In this document: positions 52,329 to 60,472 of the stretch, in pieces
Position numbering within the stretch: the first letter of the stretch is position 1
How the letters are laid out: each line of letters begins with the position of its first letter
From: Smaragdicoccus niigatensis DSM 44881 = NBRC 103563
GTDB lineage: Bacteria; Actinomycetota; Actinomycetes; Mycobacteriales; Mycobacteriaceae
Assembly (NCBI RefSeq): GCF_000380645.1
Contig: NZ_AQXZ01000019.1
Location: forward strand, 310,001-374,000
Direction: 5' to 3'
Length of the DNA stretch: 64,000 nucleotides
Program-made: the position numbers and the translations under genes
Notes under the pieces: generated by a model
What the model saw: only the letters and a program-made list of their open reading frames with translations
What the model was told of the DNA's origin: nothing
Database searches by the model: none

Positions 52329-52727
52329 TTACGGAGCGTTCCGATATGCCTTCAGCGCGGTCGTGATCATCGGGATCTGCAACGGCAATCGCGCAATTGA
52401 GGCGGCCTTCAACGGCTTTGACTTCCGGGGGTCGCTCATCCAGTCGACGGTCATCTGAATGTTCGCGGGGAACACTCCCAGCAGCAGTCCGACGGCCGCC
52501 AACGCAGCCGGCTTTCGCGTTCGAGGCATGAGCAGTCCACCTGCGATGGCGAGTTCGGCGACACCCGACAAGTAGGTCCACTGACGGGCCTCGCCCGGGA
52601 GCGCGTGCGGGACGATCGTGTCGTACGGCCCTGGAATTGCGAAGTGCAGGACGCCCGATCCACCGAGGAGCGCTGCGGTGAGATACGCGGATTTCTGGCT
52701 CTTCGCGGAAGCCGACTCATCACTCAT
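52329..52727 (-). CDS. DoxX-like small membrane protein
   Basis: A 132-residue, four-helix membrane protein. GVLHFAIPGPYDTIVPHALP and the helix VAELAIAGGLLMP match the DoxX-like family, some of which are linked to thiol or quinone redox. ATG 52727 overlaps the end of the YcaQ-like gene by 8 nt. Confidence 0.8.
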   Translation of the reverse strand: MSDESASAKSQKSAYLTAALLGGSGVLHFAIPGPYDTIVPHALPGEARQWTYLSGVAELAIAGGLLMPRTRKPAALAAVGLLLGVFPANIQMTVDWMSDPRKSKPLKAASIARLPLQIPMITTALKAYRNAP

Positions 52728-53907
52728 GAACTGATCGTCGCAGTTCTGGGGCCAGATCACCCCGCGGTTCGACGACCAGGTCCGCGAGCCCGAGCCAATT
52801 CGCCATTCTGCGCAGTTCACGCGCAAGTTCCGCGGCTGTCTCCGGTGGCGAATCAGGCTCGGAAAATGCGCCTTTCACGAGAAGCTTGGAGCCTGCGCGG
52901 TCGGCTTTCAGATCGACTCGGGCCACCATCGCCTCGCCCAGGAGGAACGGCAGCACGTAATAGCCGTGGACGCGTTTGTGCTCGGGTGTGTAAATCTCGA
53001 TGCGGTACGAGAAATCGAACAATCGCTCGGTCCGCGCACGCTCCCATACGAGCGGGTCGAACGGGCTCAACAGCGCTCGCGCCGACACTTTCCGCGGAAT
53101 GCGGGCATCGCGGTGGAGTAAGTGACCAACCCCATCAACCGAGACCGGTAGCAACTCACCCTCCTGGGCGAGCTGGTCGATCGCGGGCTGCGCCTCGGCC
53201 TTTCGCATGCGGTAGTAGTCCGCGAGGTCGCCGACGGTTGCGACGCCCAGCGACGTGGCTGCTCGCCGGACGAGTTCCAGCCGCGCCTGGGCGTCGGTTG
53301 GTTCGGGCTGATCCAATACAGCCCGCGGTATCACTCGTTCCGGCAGGTCATAGACACGTTCGAACTGACTGTTCCGCCGGCTTACCGCGAGCTGACCGGA
53401 GATGAAGAGCCACTCGAGCGCCCGCTTCGATTCCGACCAGTTCCAGCCCCAATGCTTCTTGGCGCGCGGCAGCCCGCGGTCGAGTTCCCGAGCTGTTTTC
53501 GCACCGTCGTCGCGGATCTCCGACATCAGCGACCGCACCAAATCCTCGGAGGCCTTCTCCCCCGTCCAGACGTGTCCCTGCTCGTAGAAGGCGGTCATTC
53601 GGTGCCGCATGTATGGCCACAGATCGACCGGCATGTAGGCCGCGACGTGCGCCCAGTACTCGACCAATCGGTGCGGTGATTGCCCGGTCGCGCGATGCAG
53701 AAGGTCGACGTCGTACGGACCCATCCGCGAGAAGAGCGGCATGTAGTGCGCGCGTTGGAGCACATTGACCGAGTCGATCTGCAGAACTCCAGTGCGTTCG
53801 ACGGCACGCACGAGGGTCCGCATCGTCGGCGGATCATGCGGTCTGTCGAGGAAGCCCTGGGCGGCGAGCGTGATCCGTCGCGCTTGCGACCGGCTCAGCG
53901 AGTCCAT
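52720..53907 (-). CDS. YcaQ-like winged-helix DNA glycosylase (interstrand-crosslink repair)
   Basis: A 395-residue protein of the YcaQ/AlkX family (tandem winged helices). The catalytic QxD motif is present as Q43-I-D45 in GVLQIDSVNVLQRAHYMPLF. E. coli YcaQ unhooks nitrogen-mustard interstrand crosslinks. The winged-helix and C-terminal regions (LLSPFDPLVWERART) are intact. ATG 53907 has a TACCCT leaderless -10. Upstream partner of DoxX in one operon. Confidence 0.88.
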   Translation of the reverse strand: MDSLSRSQARRITLAAQGFLDRPHDPPTMRTLVRAVERTGVLQIDSVNVLQRAHYMPLFSRMGPYDVDLLHRATGQSPHRLVEYWAHVAAYMPVDLWPYMRHRMTAFYEQGHVWTGEKASEDLVRSLMSEIRDDGAKTARELDRGLPRAKKHWGWNWSESKRALEWLFISGQLAVSRRNSQFERVYDLPERVIPRAVLDQPEPTDAQARLELVRRAATSLGVATVGDLADYYRMRKAEAQPAIDQLAQEGELLPVSVDGVGHLLHRDARIPRKVSARALLSPFDPLVWERARTERLFDFSYRIEIYTPEHKRVHGYYVLPFLLGEAMVARVDLKADRAGSKLLVKGAFSEPDSPPETAAELARELRRMANWLGLADLVVEPRGDLAPELRRSVHE

Positions 53908-53913
53908 GTCGTG

Positions 53914-53919
53914 AGGGTA
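53914..53919 (-). promoter_or_regulatory. -10 box of the YcaQ-like gene (leaderless)
   Basis: TACCCT on the minus strand ends 6 nt before ATG 53907. Confidence 0.45.
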
Positions 53920-53954
53920 TTTGATGTTCGGCTCGCCACCGGCATGCTGTAACG

Positions 53955-54395
53955 ATGGTTTCCCTCTTCACGGCAATCGCCGGCAACTGGCAGGGCCACA
54001 ACGGCTTCCGATTGATGCCCGATGACGACCTGTCGGACGCACCATGCACCGCGGCCGCGTCACTGGCCGCTCGCGGTTCTGTCCTCACGCTCAGCTACGA
54101 CTGGCGGCATCCCGAGGACGGCCAGCAAGAGGGCACGCTCGTTCTCGCCCGCACGAGTGAAAGCTCGGCGTGCGGACTGTGGATCGATACGTGGCATCAG
54201 AAGAGTGCGCAGCCACTCGGCGACGTCGAGCACACAGATGAGTCCATCCTGTTCGAGTGGGAGTACGCGGAAGGATGGCGTTGGCAGATCGAAGTCGCAA
54301 TCGCCGAAAGCCTGCTGGTGACGATGCGTAATATCGTTCCGCGCGAACCCGTTACGCCCTACGAAACGATGACGATGCGACTGGAGCGAGCATGA
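53955..54395 (+). CDS. DUF1579/lipocalin-like hypothetical protein
   Basis: A 146-residue beta-barrel-like protein (FTAIAGNWQGHNGFRLMP, then SVLTLSYDWRHPEDGQQEG, FEWEYAEGW and a C-terminal ETMTMRLERA). The pattern resembles small lipocalin/DUF1579-type barrels, which bind hydrophobic ligands. Coupled by ATGA to the DUF1801 gene. Assignment is tentative. Confidence 0.65.
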   Translation: MVSLFTAIAGNWQGHNGFRLMPDDDLSDAPCTAAASLAARGSVLTLSYDWRHPEDGQQEGTLVLARTSESSACGLWIDTWHQKSAQPLGDVEHTDESILFEWEYAEGWRWQIEVAIAESLLVTMRNIVPREPVTPYETMTMRLERA

Positions 54396-54727
54396 GCACC
54401 GATTGGCGAGTTGCGCTGGTAGGCGAACTCCGCACTCTGATCAACCGGGCCGCGCCGGGCGTCACCGAAGAGGCGAAGTGGAAGAAGGCATCGAATCCCG
54501 ATGGCGTCCCGGCCTTTTCGCTCGGCGGTCTGATCTGCACGATCGAGACCTACAAGGACAAGGTCAAGGTGACCTTCTTCAAGGGCGGATCGCTCGAGGA
54601 CCCGAGCGGACTGTTCCTGCCGTCCGACGGCGTTCGCCGCGCGATGGACGTCTACGAACAGGACGAACTGAACGAAGATGCGTTCATGGCGTTGGTACGC
54701 GTCGCGGCCGCGCTGAACCAGAAGTAG
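54392..54727 (+). CDS. DUF1801 (YdhG-like) protein
   Basis: A 111-residue protein with VTEEAKWKKASNPDGVPAF and ICTIETYKDKVKVTFFKGGS in the DUF1801 order. The family has no defined function. Its 3' end overlaps the convergent nth gene by 44 nt. Confidence 0.82.
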   Translation: MSTDWRVALVGELRTLINRAAPGVTEEAKWKKASNPDGVPAFSLGGLICTIETYKDKVKVTFFKGGSLEDPSGLFLPSDGVRRAMDVYEQDELNEDAFMALVRVAAALNQK

Positions 54728-55370
54728 GTTTCCGCTCGCTCAGTGCCTGCTTCTTCGTCGCCGCGAACGAACAGATCGGGCACACGGCGAAGTCGTGACG
54801 GAGCGCTGGGCAGTACTCACGGCCGAAGAAGATGATCTGCAGGTGACGGCGATTCCACGTGTCGATGGGAAACGCACTCTTAAGGTCTCGCTCGGTCTTC
54901 TCGACCGATGAGCCGTCCGACAATCCCCATCGGCGCGCGAGCCGATGGATGTGGGTATCGACCGGAAACGCCGGCACCCCGAACGCCTGAGACATGACCA
55001 CGCTCGCCGTCTTGTGGCCAACGCCCGCGAGCGACTCGAGGAACTCCCAATCGGGAATGATCTCGCCGCCCGCGTTCATGATCTGACCGGCCGCGATCCA
55101 CAAATTCTTGGACTTGGTCGGCGAGAGCCCGATCTCCCGAATCAGTTCGAGGATTCGCTCGGGCCCGAGCGCCAGCATCTTCTCGGGGGTGTCCGCGACC
55201 GCGAAGAGCCGCGGCGTCACCTCGTTCACTTTCTTATCGGTCGTCTGCGCAGACAGCGCGACCGCAACCAGGAGCGTGTACGGGTCCGTGTGATCGAGCG
55301 GGATCGGAGTCGTCGGGTACAGCTCATCGAGAAGAGACCCGATCTTTTCGACCTTCTCCGCACGTCGCAT
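54684..55370 (-). CDS. nth: Endonuclease III-like DNA glycosylase/AP lyase with altered Fe-S cysteines
   Basis: A 228-residue HhH-GPD protein. Catalytic Lys120 (AGVGHKTASV) and Asp138 (FPVDTH) fall exactly where they do in E. coli Nth, so glycosylase/AP-lyase chemistry on oxidised pyrimidines is expected. The C-terminal cluster has C187, C197 and C200 but no residues matching the usual C194 and C203, so a standard [4Fe-4S] site is unlikely or is altered. A 20-residue Arg/Lys/Pro tail follows. ATG 55370 has a TACCGT leaderless -10. Confidence 0.85.
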   Translation of the reverse strand: MRRAEKVEKIGSLLDELYPTTPIPLDHTDPYTLLVAVALSAQTTDKKVNEVTPRLFAVADTPEKMLALGPERILELIREIGLSPTKSKNLWIAAGQIMNAGGEIIPDWEFLESLAGVGHKTASVVMSQAFGVPAFPVDTHIHRLARRWGLSDGSSVEKTERDLKSAFPIDTWNRRHLQIIFFGREYCPALRHDFAVCPICSFAATKKQALSERKPTSGSARPRRVPTP

Positions 55371-55377
55371 GGATCGG

Positions 55378-55383
55378 ACGGTA
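55378..55383 (-). promoter_or_regulatory. -10 box of the nth gene (leaderless)
   Basis: TACCGT on the minus strand ends 7 nt before ATG 55370. Confidence 0.45.
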
Positions 55384-55788
55384 CTACGCGCCGCCGAGAG
55401 CGAAGACCGGGTGATCGGCATCGTCGGGCAGTTGCTCCCAGTAACCCTTCACCACGCTGCCCAACTTCTCCCGGTAGTGCGCGATGACCGGGCCAGCTTC
55501 GGAGACCGGCACCTCGGTCGCCGACACCGTGCGCGAACTGCCCTTCTTCACCAGCTCGATCTGCCCGGCGGCGCGGACATTTCGAACCCACTCCGCCTCA
55601 CCGCGAACCGACACGAGGTATTGCACGCCATCGAATCGGATCGGCGTCACCGGAACCTTGCGCGGTTCCCCGCTGGTTCGTCCCTTGACGACGAGAGTCT
55701 CGGTTCCACCGATGCCAGTCGCCATCGCGACCTTGTTGAGGACGTTCCGGACGAGGAAAGGGGGTTTGACGTAGGCCATGGGGTTCAT
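55384..55788 (-). CDS. Deazaflavin (F420)-dependent nitroreductase-like protein
   Basis: A 134-residue split-barrel protein of the Ddn/FDOR type. The motif LVVKGRTSGEPRKVPVTPIR is typical of mycobacterial F420-dependent enzymes, and EWVRNVRAAGQIEL follows. Likely reduces a quinone or nitro-type substrate with F420H2. Starts 6 nt after the potassium-channel stop, so it may be read from the same transcript. Confidence 0.87.
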   Translation of the reverse strand: MNPMAYVKPPFLVRNVLNKVAMATGIGGTETLVVKGRTSGEPRKVPVTPIRFDGVQYLVSVRGEAEWVRNVRAAGQIELVKKGSSRTVSATEVPVSEAGPVIAHYREKLGSVVKGYWEQLPDDADHPVFALGGA

Positions 55789-55794
55789 TGTGCG

Positions 55795-57591
55795 TCAGGT
55801 CGTCGCGCTCGTCCTTCCGTACCGTCGCGAGAGCTTCCGCCAGACCAACCCGTCCGGGACATGCCGGTCGAACAGCACGTAAGCCGCGGTCGAGTCGTTC
55901 ACCATCGTGAGCTGGAGTTCTCGGCGCGCGTGCGGAGTTCCGGCGAAGAGCAGCGCGTCACCCGTCGCGAGGTGCACGTCGTTCCCGGGGCACAGGATCG
56001 CGTCGTCACCGCGTCCGAGTAGCAGCGGTACGGCATCGAGCCGGTGATCGCGGTCCACGGGATCGCGCAGCAGGTCGCCGATGCAGACGTCCTCGGACGC
56101 GAGCGCCCCGACGACCGCGGGCGAATGTGCAACGTCCAGGGTCATCGCCCACAGCGCCGGCAACGCCATACCGCAGTGGCCGCGCAGCCGCTCGACGACT
56201 TCGGCCGCCCACGCATCACCGCGAGCGGGAGCCTCCTTCAGGAAACGCCACAGCAAAGGGGTGCTGATCTGCGCATAGACCTGATGAGCGACGACTTCGG
56301 TGGGGACAAGCAGGGAGTCGACGTTCATGGCGCGGAACAATGCGGTGCTCGACGGCTTGTTCTGGCGGGCGGCGAGGAAAAGGTTCGGATTCAGCTGTCG
56401 CGAGTTCGCGAGAATCGACAGATTCGTCGTGTCGTTGTCGGTCCCCGCGACGACGCCGATCGCACTGTCCAGCTTGGCTTTCGCCAGCACCTCGAGATCA
56501 GCGGCATCTCCCCGGATGACACCACGTTCGTCGCTGTCGGTGGTTTCGATGATGGTGACCTCGAGCCCCGCTGCGCGGAAATCCTCCACAAGGCGCTTTC
56601 CGAATCGGCCGTACCCGCAGAGCACCCATCGCCCGTCCGGAGGCAACTTCCCGCGCACCGGAAGTTCGGCGCCGGGACCCCCTTCCAGCCATTCGAGCAG
56701 CTGAAATGTCGACGGTGCGCTCAACGCCAGCCGTAGGTGATCACCGAAGACATCGAACGGATCCACCACGATCGGAGTGCCGAAAGCCCGCGCACGATCG
56801 GCGATCGTCGCGGAGGCCGTACGCGTGAAAACCGGCAAGTCGGGCCGCAGAAGGGCGGCGGTGACGGAGATCGTCAGGTTGGTCTCGTCGTTGTCGGTGA
56901 GTGCGAGAACCCCTGCACAATGCCGATGACCGAGTCCCGCGAGAGTCAGCAAATGCGGGCTGGCCGCGTCGGCAGCGAGGCCGGGCACGTCCGCGTGCAG
57001 AGGTTCGAGGTCCAGCGCCTCGATCCGGCGATCGACCTTGTCGAGGACGACAACTCGCTGGCCGAGAGCGTCGAACGCCTTCACGAGCAGTCGGCCGGTC
57101 TGTCCATACCCGGCGAGCAGCAGGAAAGGCTCACGGGACCGCGCGACCGTGCGGGTGAAACGCTGCACGGCCAGAGCCCGCCGGAAGCCGGCGTCCCCAA
57201 GCAAGGTCAACAGCGAGCCGATCGCGTAGGCCCAGCCGATGACCGAAAGATAGATCGAGAAGGTCACCCACAGCCGTTGCGCGACGGTGAAGGGCAACGG
57301 AATTTCGCCGAAGCCGATCGTCGTTGCGGTGTAGCTGATGACGTAGAACGAGTCGAACAACGTCATCCGCACGGGATTGCCGTCCGCGTCGACACCCGGG
57401 ATCAAGGCCAAACCGACGACGCTGATCGAGAACACGACGATGAGCACGATGAGCGGCGCCCGCATCTTTCGCATGACGAGGAAGATCGTCGCCGACGGGG
57501 CGGCGAATTCATGGTCCGCGAGCGCTCTTGGTCGTATCGAACTCTTCCGCGCACCGAACTGGCGGAAAGCGAAGAACAGCGGATTCGACAC
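55795..57591 (-). CDS. Potassium channel with two RCK (TrkA-N) domains
   Basis: A 598-residue protein with two membrane helices flanking the pore loop TATTIGFGEI (selectivity filter near residue 91). Two cytoplasmic RCK-type Rossmann domains follow (LLLAGYGQTGRLLVKAFD and WVLCGYGRFGKRLVEDFRAAG). The first channel helix follows a basic N-terminus. Nucleotide or calcium binding to RCK domains would gate it. GTG 57591 lies 3 nt after the DUF6394 stop. Confidence 0.88.
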   Translation of the reverse strand: MSNPLFFAFRQFGARKSSIRPRALADHEFAAPSATIFLVMRKMRAPLIVLIVVFSISVVGLALIPGVDADGNPVRMTLFDSFYVISYTATTIGFGEIPLPFTVAQRLWVTFSIYLSVIGWAYAIGSLLTLLGDAGFRRALAVQRFTRTVARSREPFLLLAGYGQTGRLLVKAFDALGQRVVVLDKVDRRIEALDLEPLHADVPGLAADAASPHLLTLAGLGHRHCAGVLALTDNDETNLTISVTAALLRPDLPVFTRTASATIADRARAFGTPIVVDPFDVFGDHLRLALSAPSTFQLLEWLEGGPGAELPVRGKLPPDGRWVLCGYGRFGKRLVEDFRAAGLEVTIIETTDSDERGVIRGDAADLEVLAKAKLDSAIGVVAGTDNDTTNLSILANSRQLNPNLFLAARQNKPSSTALFRAMNVDSLLVPTEVVAHQVYAQISTPLLWRFLKEAPARGDAWAAEVVERLRGHCGMALPALWAMTLDVAHSPAVVGALASEDVCIGDLLRDPVDRDHRLDAVPLLLGRGDDAILCPGNDVHLATGDALLFAGTPHARRELQLTMVNDSTAAYVLFDRHVPDGLVWRKLSRRYGRTSATT

Positions 57592-57594
57592 GGG

Positions 57595-57978
57595 TCAGCG
57601 TCGGAACGTCACGGTCTCGGACACCAGCAGCACCACCGAGACGATGTTGGCGAGAAGTGCGCCGCCCGAGAGCGATACGACGCTGGCGGTCGAAGCCGCC
57701 GTCATCCCGTGGCCGGTGACCTGCTCGGCGAACACCCAGACGAGCCCGGCGGCAAACAGTTGGAGGTCGGCGACGAGGCTCGTGGCGAGGTGAACTGCAC
57801 CCAGTTGGGTTCGGTCGCCGAACTTGAGAACGGTGGCAATGAGACTGACGGCGAGCGCCGCGAAGAGCTCGTAAATGTTGTGCAGTTCAGGTTTGGTGAT
57901 GTCGCCGAGAAAGAAGCCGAAGTTCAGTGTCGCGGCCAAAAGCACGAAGAAGCCGAAGACCACCTTTTCGAGGTTCAT
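57595..57978 (-). CDS. DUF6394-like membrane protein paired with the channel
   Basis: A 127-residue protein with four membrane helices (MNLEKVVFGFFVLLAATLNF) and the conserved VLKFGDRTQLGAVHLATSLV segment of DUF6394, a family I recall as usually preceding RCK potassium channels. Starts with a GGGAGG just before the ATG; likely an accessory subunit, role unknown. Confidence 0.8.
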   Translation of the reverse strand: MNLEKVVFGFFVLLAATLNFGFFLGDITKPELHNIYELFAALAVSLIATVLKFGDRTQLGAVHLATSLVADLQLFAAGLVWVFAEQVTGHGMTAASTASVVSLSGGALLANIVSVVLLVSETVTFRR

Positions 57979-58040
57979 GGGCCCTCCCTGACGATCATCA
58001 GAACGTCCTGAAGTCAGCGTCTCAAATTTTGTTGGCCCGA

Positions 58041-58070
58041 TGTGTCGGAATGTGTCGGTCGGCTCCGACC
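58041..58070. promoter_or_regulatory. Direct repeats TGTGTCGG and palindrome GGTCGG-CT-CCGACC
   Basis: TGTGTCGG occurs at 58041-58048 and 58051-58058; the second abuts a perfect 6-2-6 palindrome (58057-58070). They lie between the divergent DUF6394 and AHSA1 genes. Probable binding site for an unknown regulator. Confidence 0.4.
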
Positions 58071-58103
58071 ACCAAGTGAAGGACCTCACCGAAGGAGAGA
58101 GCG

Positions 58104-58586
58104 ATGACCACGACCATCGACATCGAACGCATCTACAACGCGGCGCCCGAGCGCATCTGGGACCTGTGGACAACGGCGGCCGGCATCGAATCCTGGTGGG
58201 CACCCGACGGGTTCGAGGTCCGTGTCGACGAGTTGGACCTGCGACCCGGCGGCGAACTCCGCTATGTCATGACGGCGACTGGTCCCGACCAGGTGGCGTT
58301 CATGAACTCGGTCGGGCTGCCGCTGTCCACGTCGTCGCGGAAGTACTTCACTGCCATCGAAAACGAGGCGCTCCTCGCCTACGACACGGTCGTCGATTTC
58401 GTGCCCGGGCGGGCCGAGTACCGGCATCGGACGACGGTGACGCTGACTCCTTTTTCGTCCGGCACTCGGGTCGTCATGACGATCGAGCCCATGCACGACG
58501 ACGAATGGACGGAGCGAATCGTCGCCGGTCGAGGAAACGAACTCGACAATCTGGGAGTGGCGCTCAGCTCAGACGGACGGGTTTGA
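58104..58586 (+). CDS. AHSA1/SRPBCC-domain protein
   Basis: A 160-residue helix-grip protein (IERIYNAAPERIWDLWTTAA, SWWAPDGFEV, DLRPGGELRYVM) of the AHSA1-like START group, which usually binds a small hydrophobic ligand. AAGGAG lies 8 nt before the ATG. Often paired with ArsR regulators, but none is here. The 3' end overlaps the convergent MmyB-like gene by 18 nt. Confidence 0.85.
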   Translation: MTTTIDIERIYNAAPERIWDLWTTAAGIESWWAPDGFEVRVDELDLRPGGELRYVMTATGPDQVAFMNSVGLPLSTSSRKYFTAIENEALLAYDTVVDFVPGRAEYRHRTTVTLTPFSSGTRVVMTIEPMHDDEWTERIVAGRGNELDNLGVALSSDGRV

Positions 58587-59408
58587 GCCGACCACTGACA
58601 ACAGCTGCAGCTTCTCGTAGCTCTCGCTCCCCGGCACCGCGGTGTAGACGAGGAGCAGGTGCAACTCCTCCGGGTCCAGTAGGACCTGGCAGTTCAGTTC
58701 CAGCAGGCCGACGGTCGGGTTGATGAATCGCTTCACTTCGCGGGGTCTGAGACCGATCTCGTGGGCACTCCAGAAGGTTCGAAATTCCTCGGACTGTTCA
58801 GTCAGCAACTCAGCCAAATGCGCGGCTTTTGAGGTGGGACCGCGCATGGCGAGTACTCCGCGGAGTCCCGAGACGTACATGCGCGAATAGAACTCGTGGT
58901 CGTCCGGCGGGTAGAGGTCGCGGATCGTCGGATCGGTGAACCATCGATATCCGATGCTGCGCGCCGGACCTGAGAAGCGAGTCAGGTCCCCCACGAGCGC
59001 GGCGCCGAGCGGAGTCTGCCGAAGCGTCTCACCGAGTTCGGTGACGATCTCGGCCGCGGTGTCATCAAGGCGATCGAAGATTCGCAGCATCCCCGGGCTG
59101 ATGTGATCGCTTCCCGAGCCGAGTGCCGGCGGCTGATGCCCGGCCAGGCGAAACAGGTGGTCGCGCTCGGCGCGCGATAGGTGCAGCCCCTGTGCGATCG
59201 ACGCGATCATCTGCTCCGAAGGGTGCGGACCACGCTCCTGTTCGAGGCGTGAGTAGTAGTCGGTCGACATGTGACACAACGCGGCGACCTCTTCGCGACG
59301 CAACCCGCTGGTTCGGCGGCGCTGACCCGGTGGGAGCCCAACATCTACCGGTTGCAACGCCTCACGGCGCCGGCGAAGAAACTCGGCAAGACCCGCGCGA
59401 TCGATCAT
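58569..59408 (-). CDS. MmyB-like XRE-family regulator
   Basis: A 279-residue regulator. The N-terminal XRE helix-turn-helix (RRTSGLRREEVAALCHMSTD, then YYSRLEQERG) is followed by an MmyB-type ligand domain with conserved RW and PDDHEFYSR regions that bind fatty acids in some relatives. ATG 59408 chosen; ATG 59417 three codons earlier is possible. Divergent from the SDR gene, its probable target. Confidence 0.88.
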   Translation of the reverse strand: MIDRAGLAEFLRRRREALQPVDVGLPPGQRRRTSGLRREEVAALCHMSTDYYSRLEQERGPHPSEQMIASIAQGLHLSRAERDHLFRLAGHQPPALGSGSDHISPGMLRIFDRLDDTAAEIVTELGETLRQTPLGAALVGDLTRFSGPARSIGYRWFTDPTIRDLYPPDDHEFYSRMYVSGLRGVLAMRGPTSKAAHLAELLTEQSEEFRTFWSAHEIGLRPREVKRFINPTVGLLELNCQVLLDPEELHLLLVYTAVPGSESYEKLQLLSVVGSNPSV

Positions 59409-59441
59409 GCAATTCATCTTTCCTGCACCGGGATCGCCTAA

Positions 59442-59462
59442 CCACGGATCATCAGACCGTGG
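59442..59462. promoter_or_regulatory. Inverted repeat CCACGG-9-CCGTGG between MmyB-like and SDR genes
   Basis: Six-base arms with a 9-bp spacer in the 112-bp divergent intergenic region. Probable operator for the MmyB-like regulator, whose partner SDR starts 58 bp away. Confidence 0.5.
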
Positions 59463-59520
59463 ATAGCGCTTGCGGCGTTGGGCAGGCTCATGGGGAGACC
59501 ACAAGCTTCAGGAGCAAATC

Positions 59521-60453
59521 ATGATGCGACCCAGACAGTACGACGTAGCCCTACCCGACCTCACGTGGAAGCGTGCCGTCGTGACGGGGGCCAGCGACGG
59601 AATCGGACTCGGTATCGCGACGAGGCTCGCGGGTGCGGGAGCCGAGGTCGTGATGCCGGTCCGCAACCGGATCAAGGGCACAGCGGCGATCGCAAAGATT
59701 CGAGAGGTGCATCCGCAAGCTGAACTCGTCCTGCACGAGATGGACCTGGCGTCACTGGCGTCGGTCGCCTCGTTCGGCGAAGCGATGCGGGCCGAGGGCG
59801 CTCCGATCCACTACCTCGTCAACAATGCCGGGGTCATGACCCCGCCCCAGCGCGGCGTCACCGCGGACGGTTTCGAGTTGCAATTCGGGACGAATCATCT
59901 GGGCCATGTGGCGCTCACCGGCCACCTTCTGCCGCTGTTGAAAGCAGGAAGGGCACGCGTGACGTCGCAGACCAGCATTGCGGCCCGACGCGGCGCGATC
60001 AACTGGAATGACCTGAACTTCGAGCACGAATACGACGGCATGCGGGCCTATCGACAGTCCAAGATCGCGGTCGGACTTTTCGGGCTGGAGCTGAACCGTC
60101 GCAGTGAAGTTGCCGGATGGGGAATCACGAGCACCATTGCCCATCCCGGGGTTGCACCGACGAGCCTGCTCGCGGCCCGCCCGGAAGTCGGGCGTGCGAA
60201 GGACACCACCGAGGTGAAGGTCATCCGATGGCTTTCCGGGCACGGGATGCTCATGGGAACCGTGGAGAGTGCCCAACTTCCAGCGGTGCTGGCCGCGACC
60301 ACGCCCGACGTCGGTTTCTACGGACCGCAGTGGCCGGGGAACGCCGGTGGTCCACCCGGCAAGCAGAAGCTGTGGAAGCCCTTGAGCAACACCGCCGACG
60401 CGGATCGGCTGTGGACGGTATCGCAGGAGCTCAGCGGAGTCGCGTTGGTCTGA
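59521..60453 (+). CDS. Short-chain dehydrogenase/reductase
   Basis: A 310-residue SDR. NADP site [23 protein letters not shown] and the catalytic Y...K in [10 protein letters not shown] with upstream Ser (TSQTSIAA) are intact. Resembles retinol dehydrogenase/protochlorophyllide-reductase-like SDRs acting on hydrophobic substrates. AGGAG 7 nt before the ATG. Likely controlled by the divergent MmyB-like regulator. Confidence 0.9.
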   Translation: MMRPRQYDVALPDLTWKRAVVTGASDGIGLGIATRLAGAGAEVVMPVRNRIKGTAAIAKIREVHPQAELVLHEMDLASLASVASFGEAMRAEGAPIHYLVNNAGVMTPPQRGVTADGFELQFGTNHLGHVALTGHLLPLLKAGRARVTSQTSIAARRGAINWNDLNFEHEYDGMRAYRQSKIAVGLFGLELNRRSEVAGWGITSTIAHPGVAPTSLLAARPEVGRAKDTTEVKVIRWLSGHGMLMGTVESAQLPAVLAATTPDVGFYGPQWPGNAGGPPGKQKLWKPLSNTADADRLWTVSQELSGVALV

Positions 60454-60460
60454 CTCCCAT

Positions 60461-60466
60461 TAGGCT
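60461..60466 (+). promoter_or_regulatory. -10 box of the ABC-F gene (leaderless)
   Basis: TAGGCT ends 6 nt before GTG 60473. Confidence 0.5.
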
Positions 60467-60472
60467 GACCCG

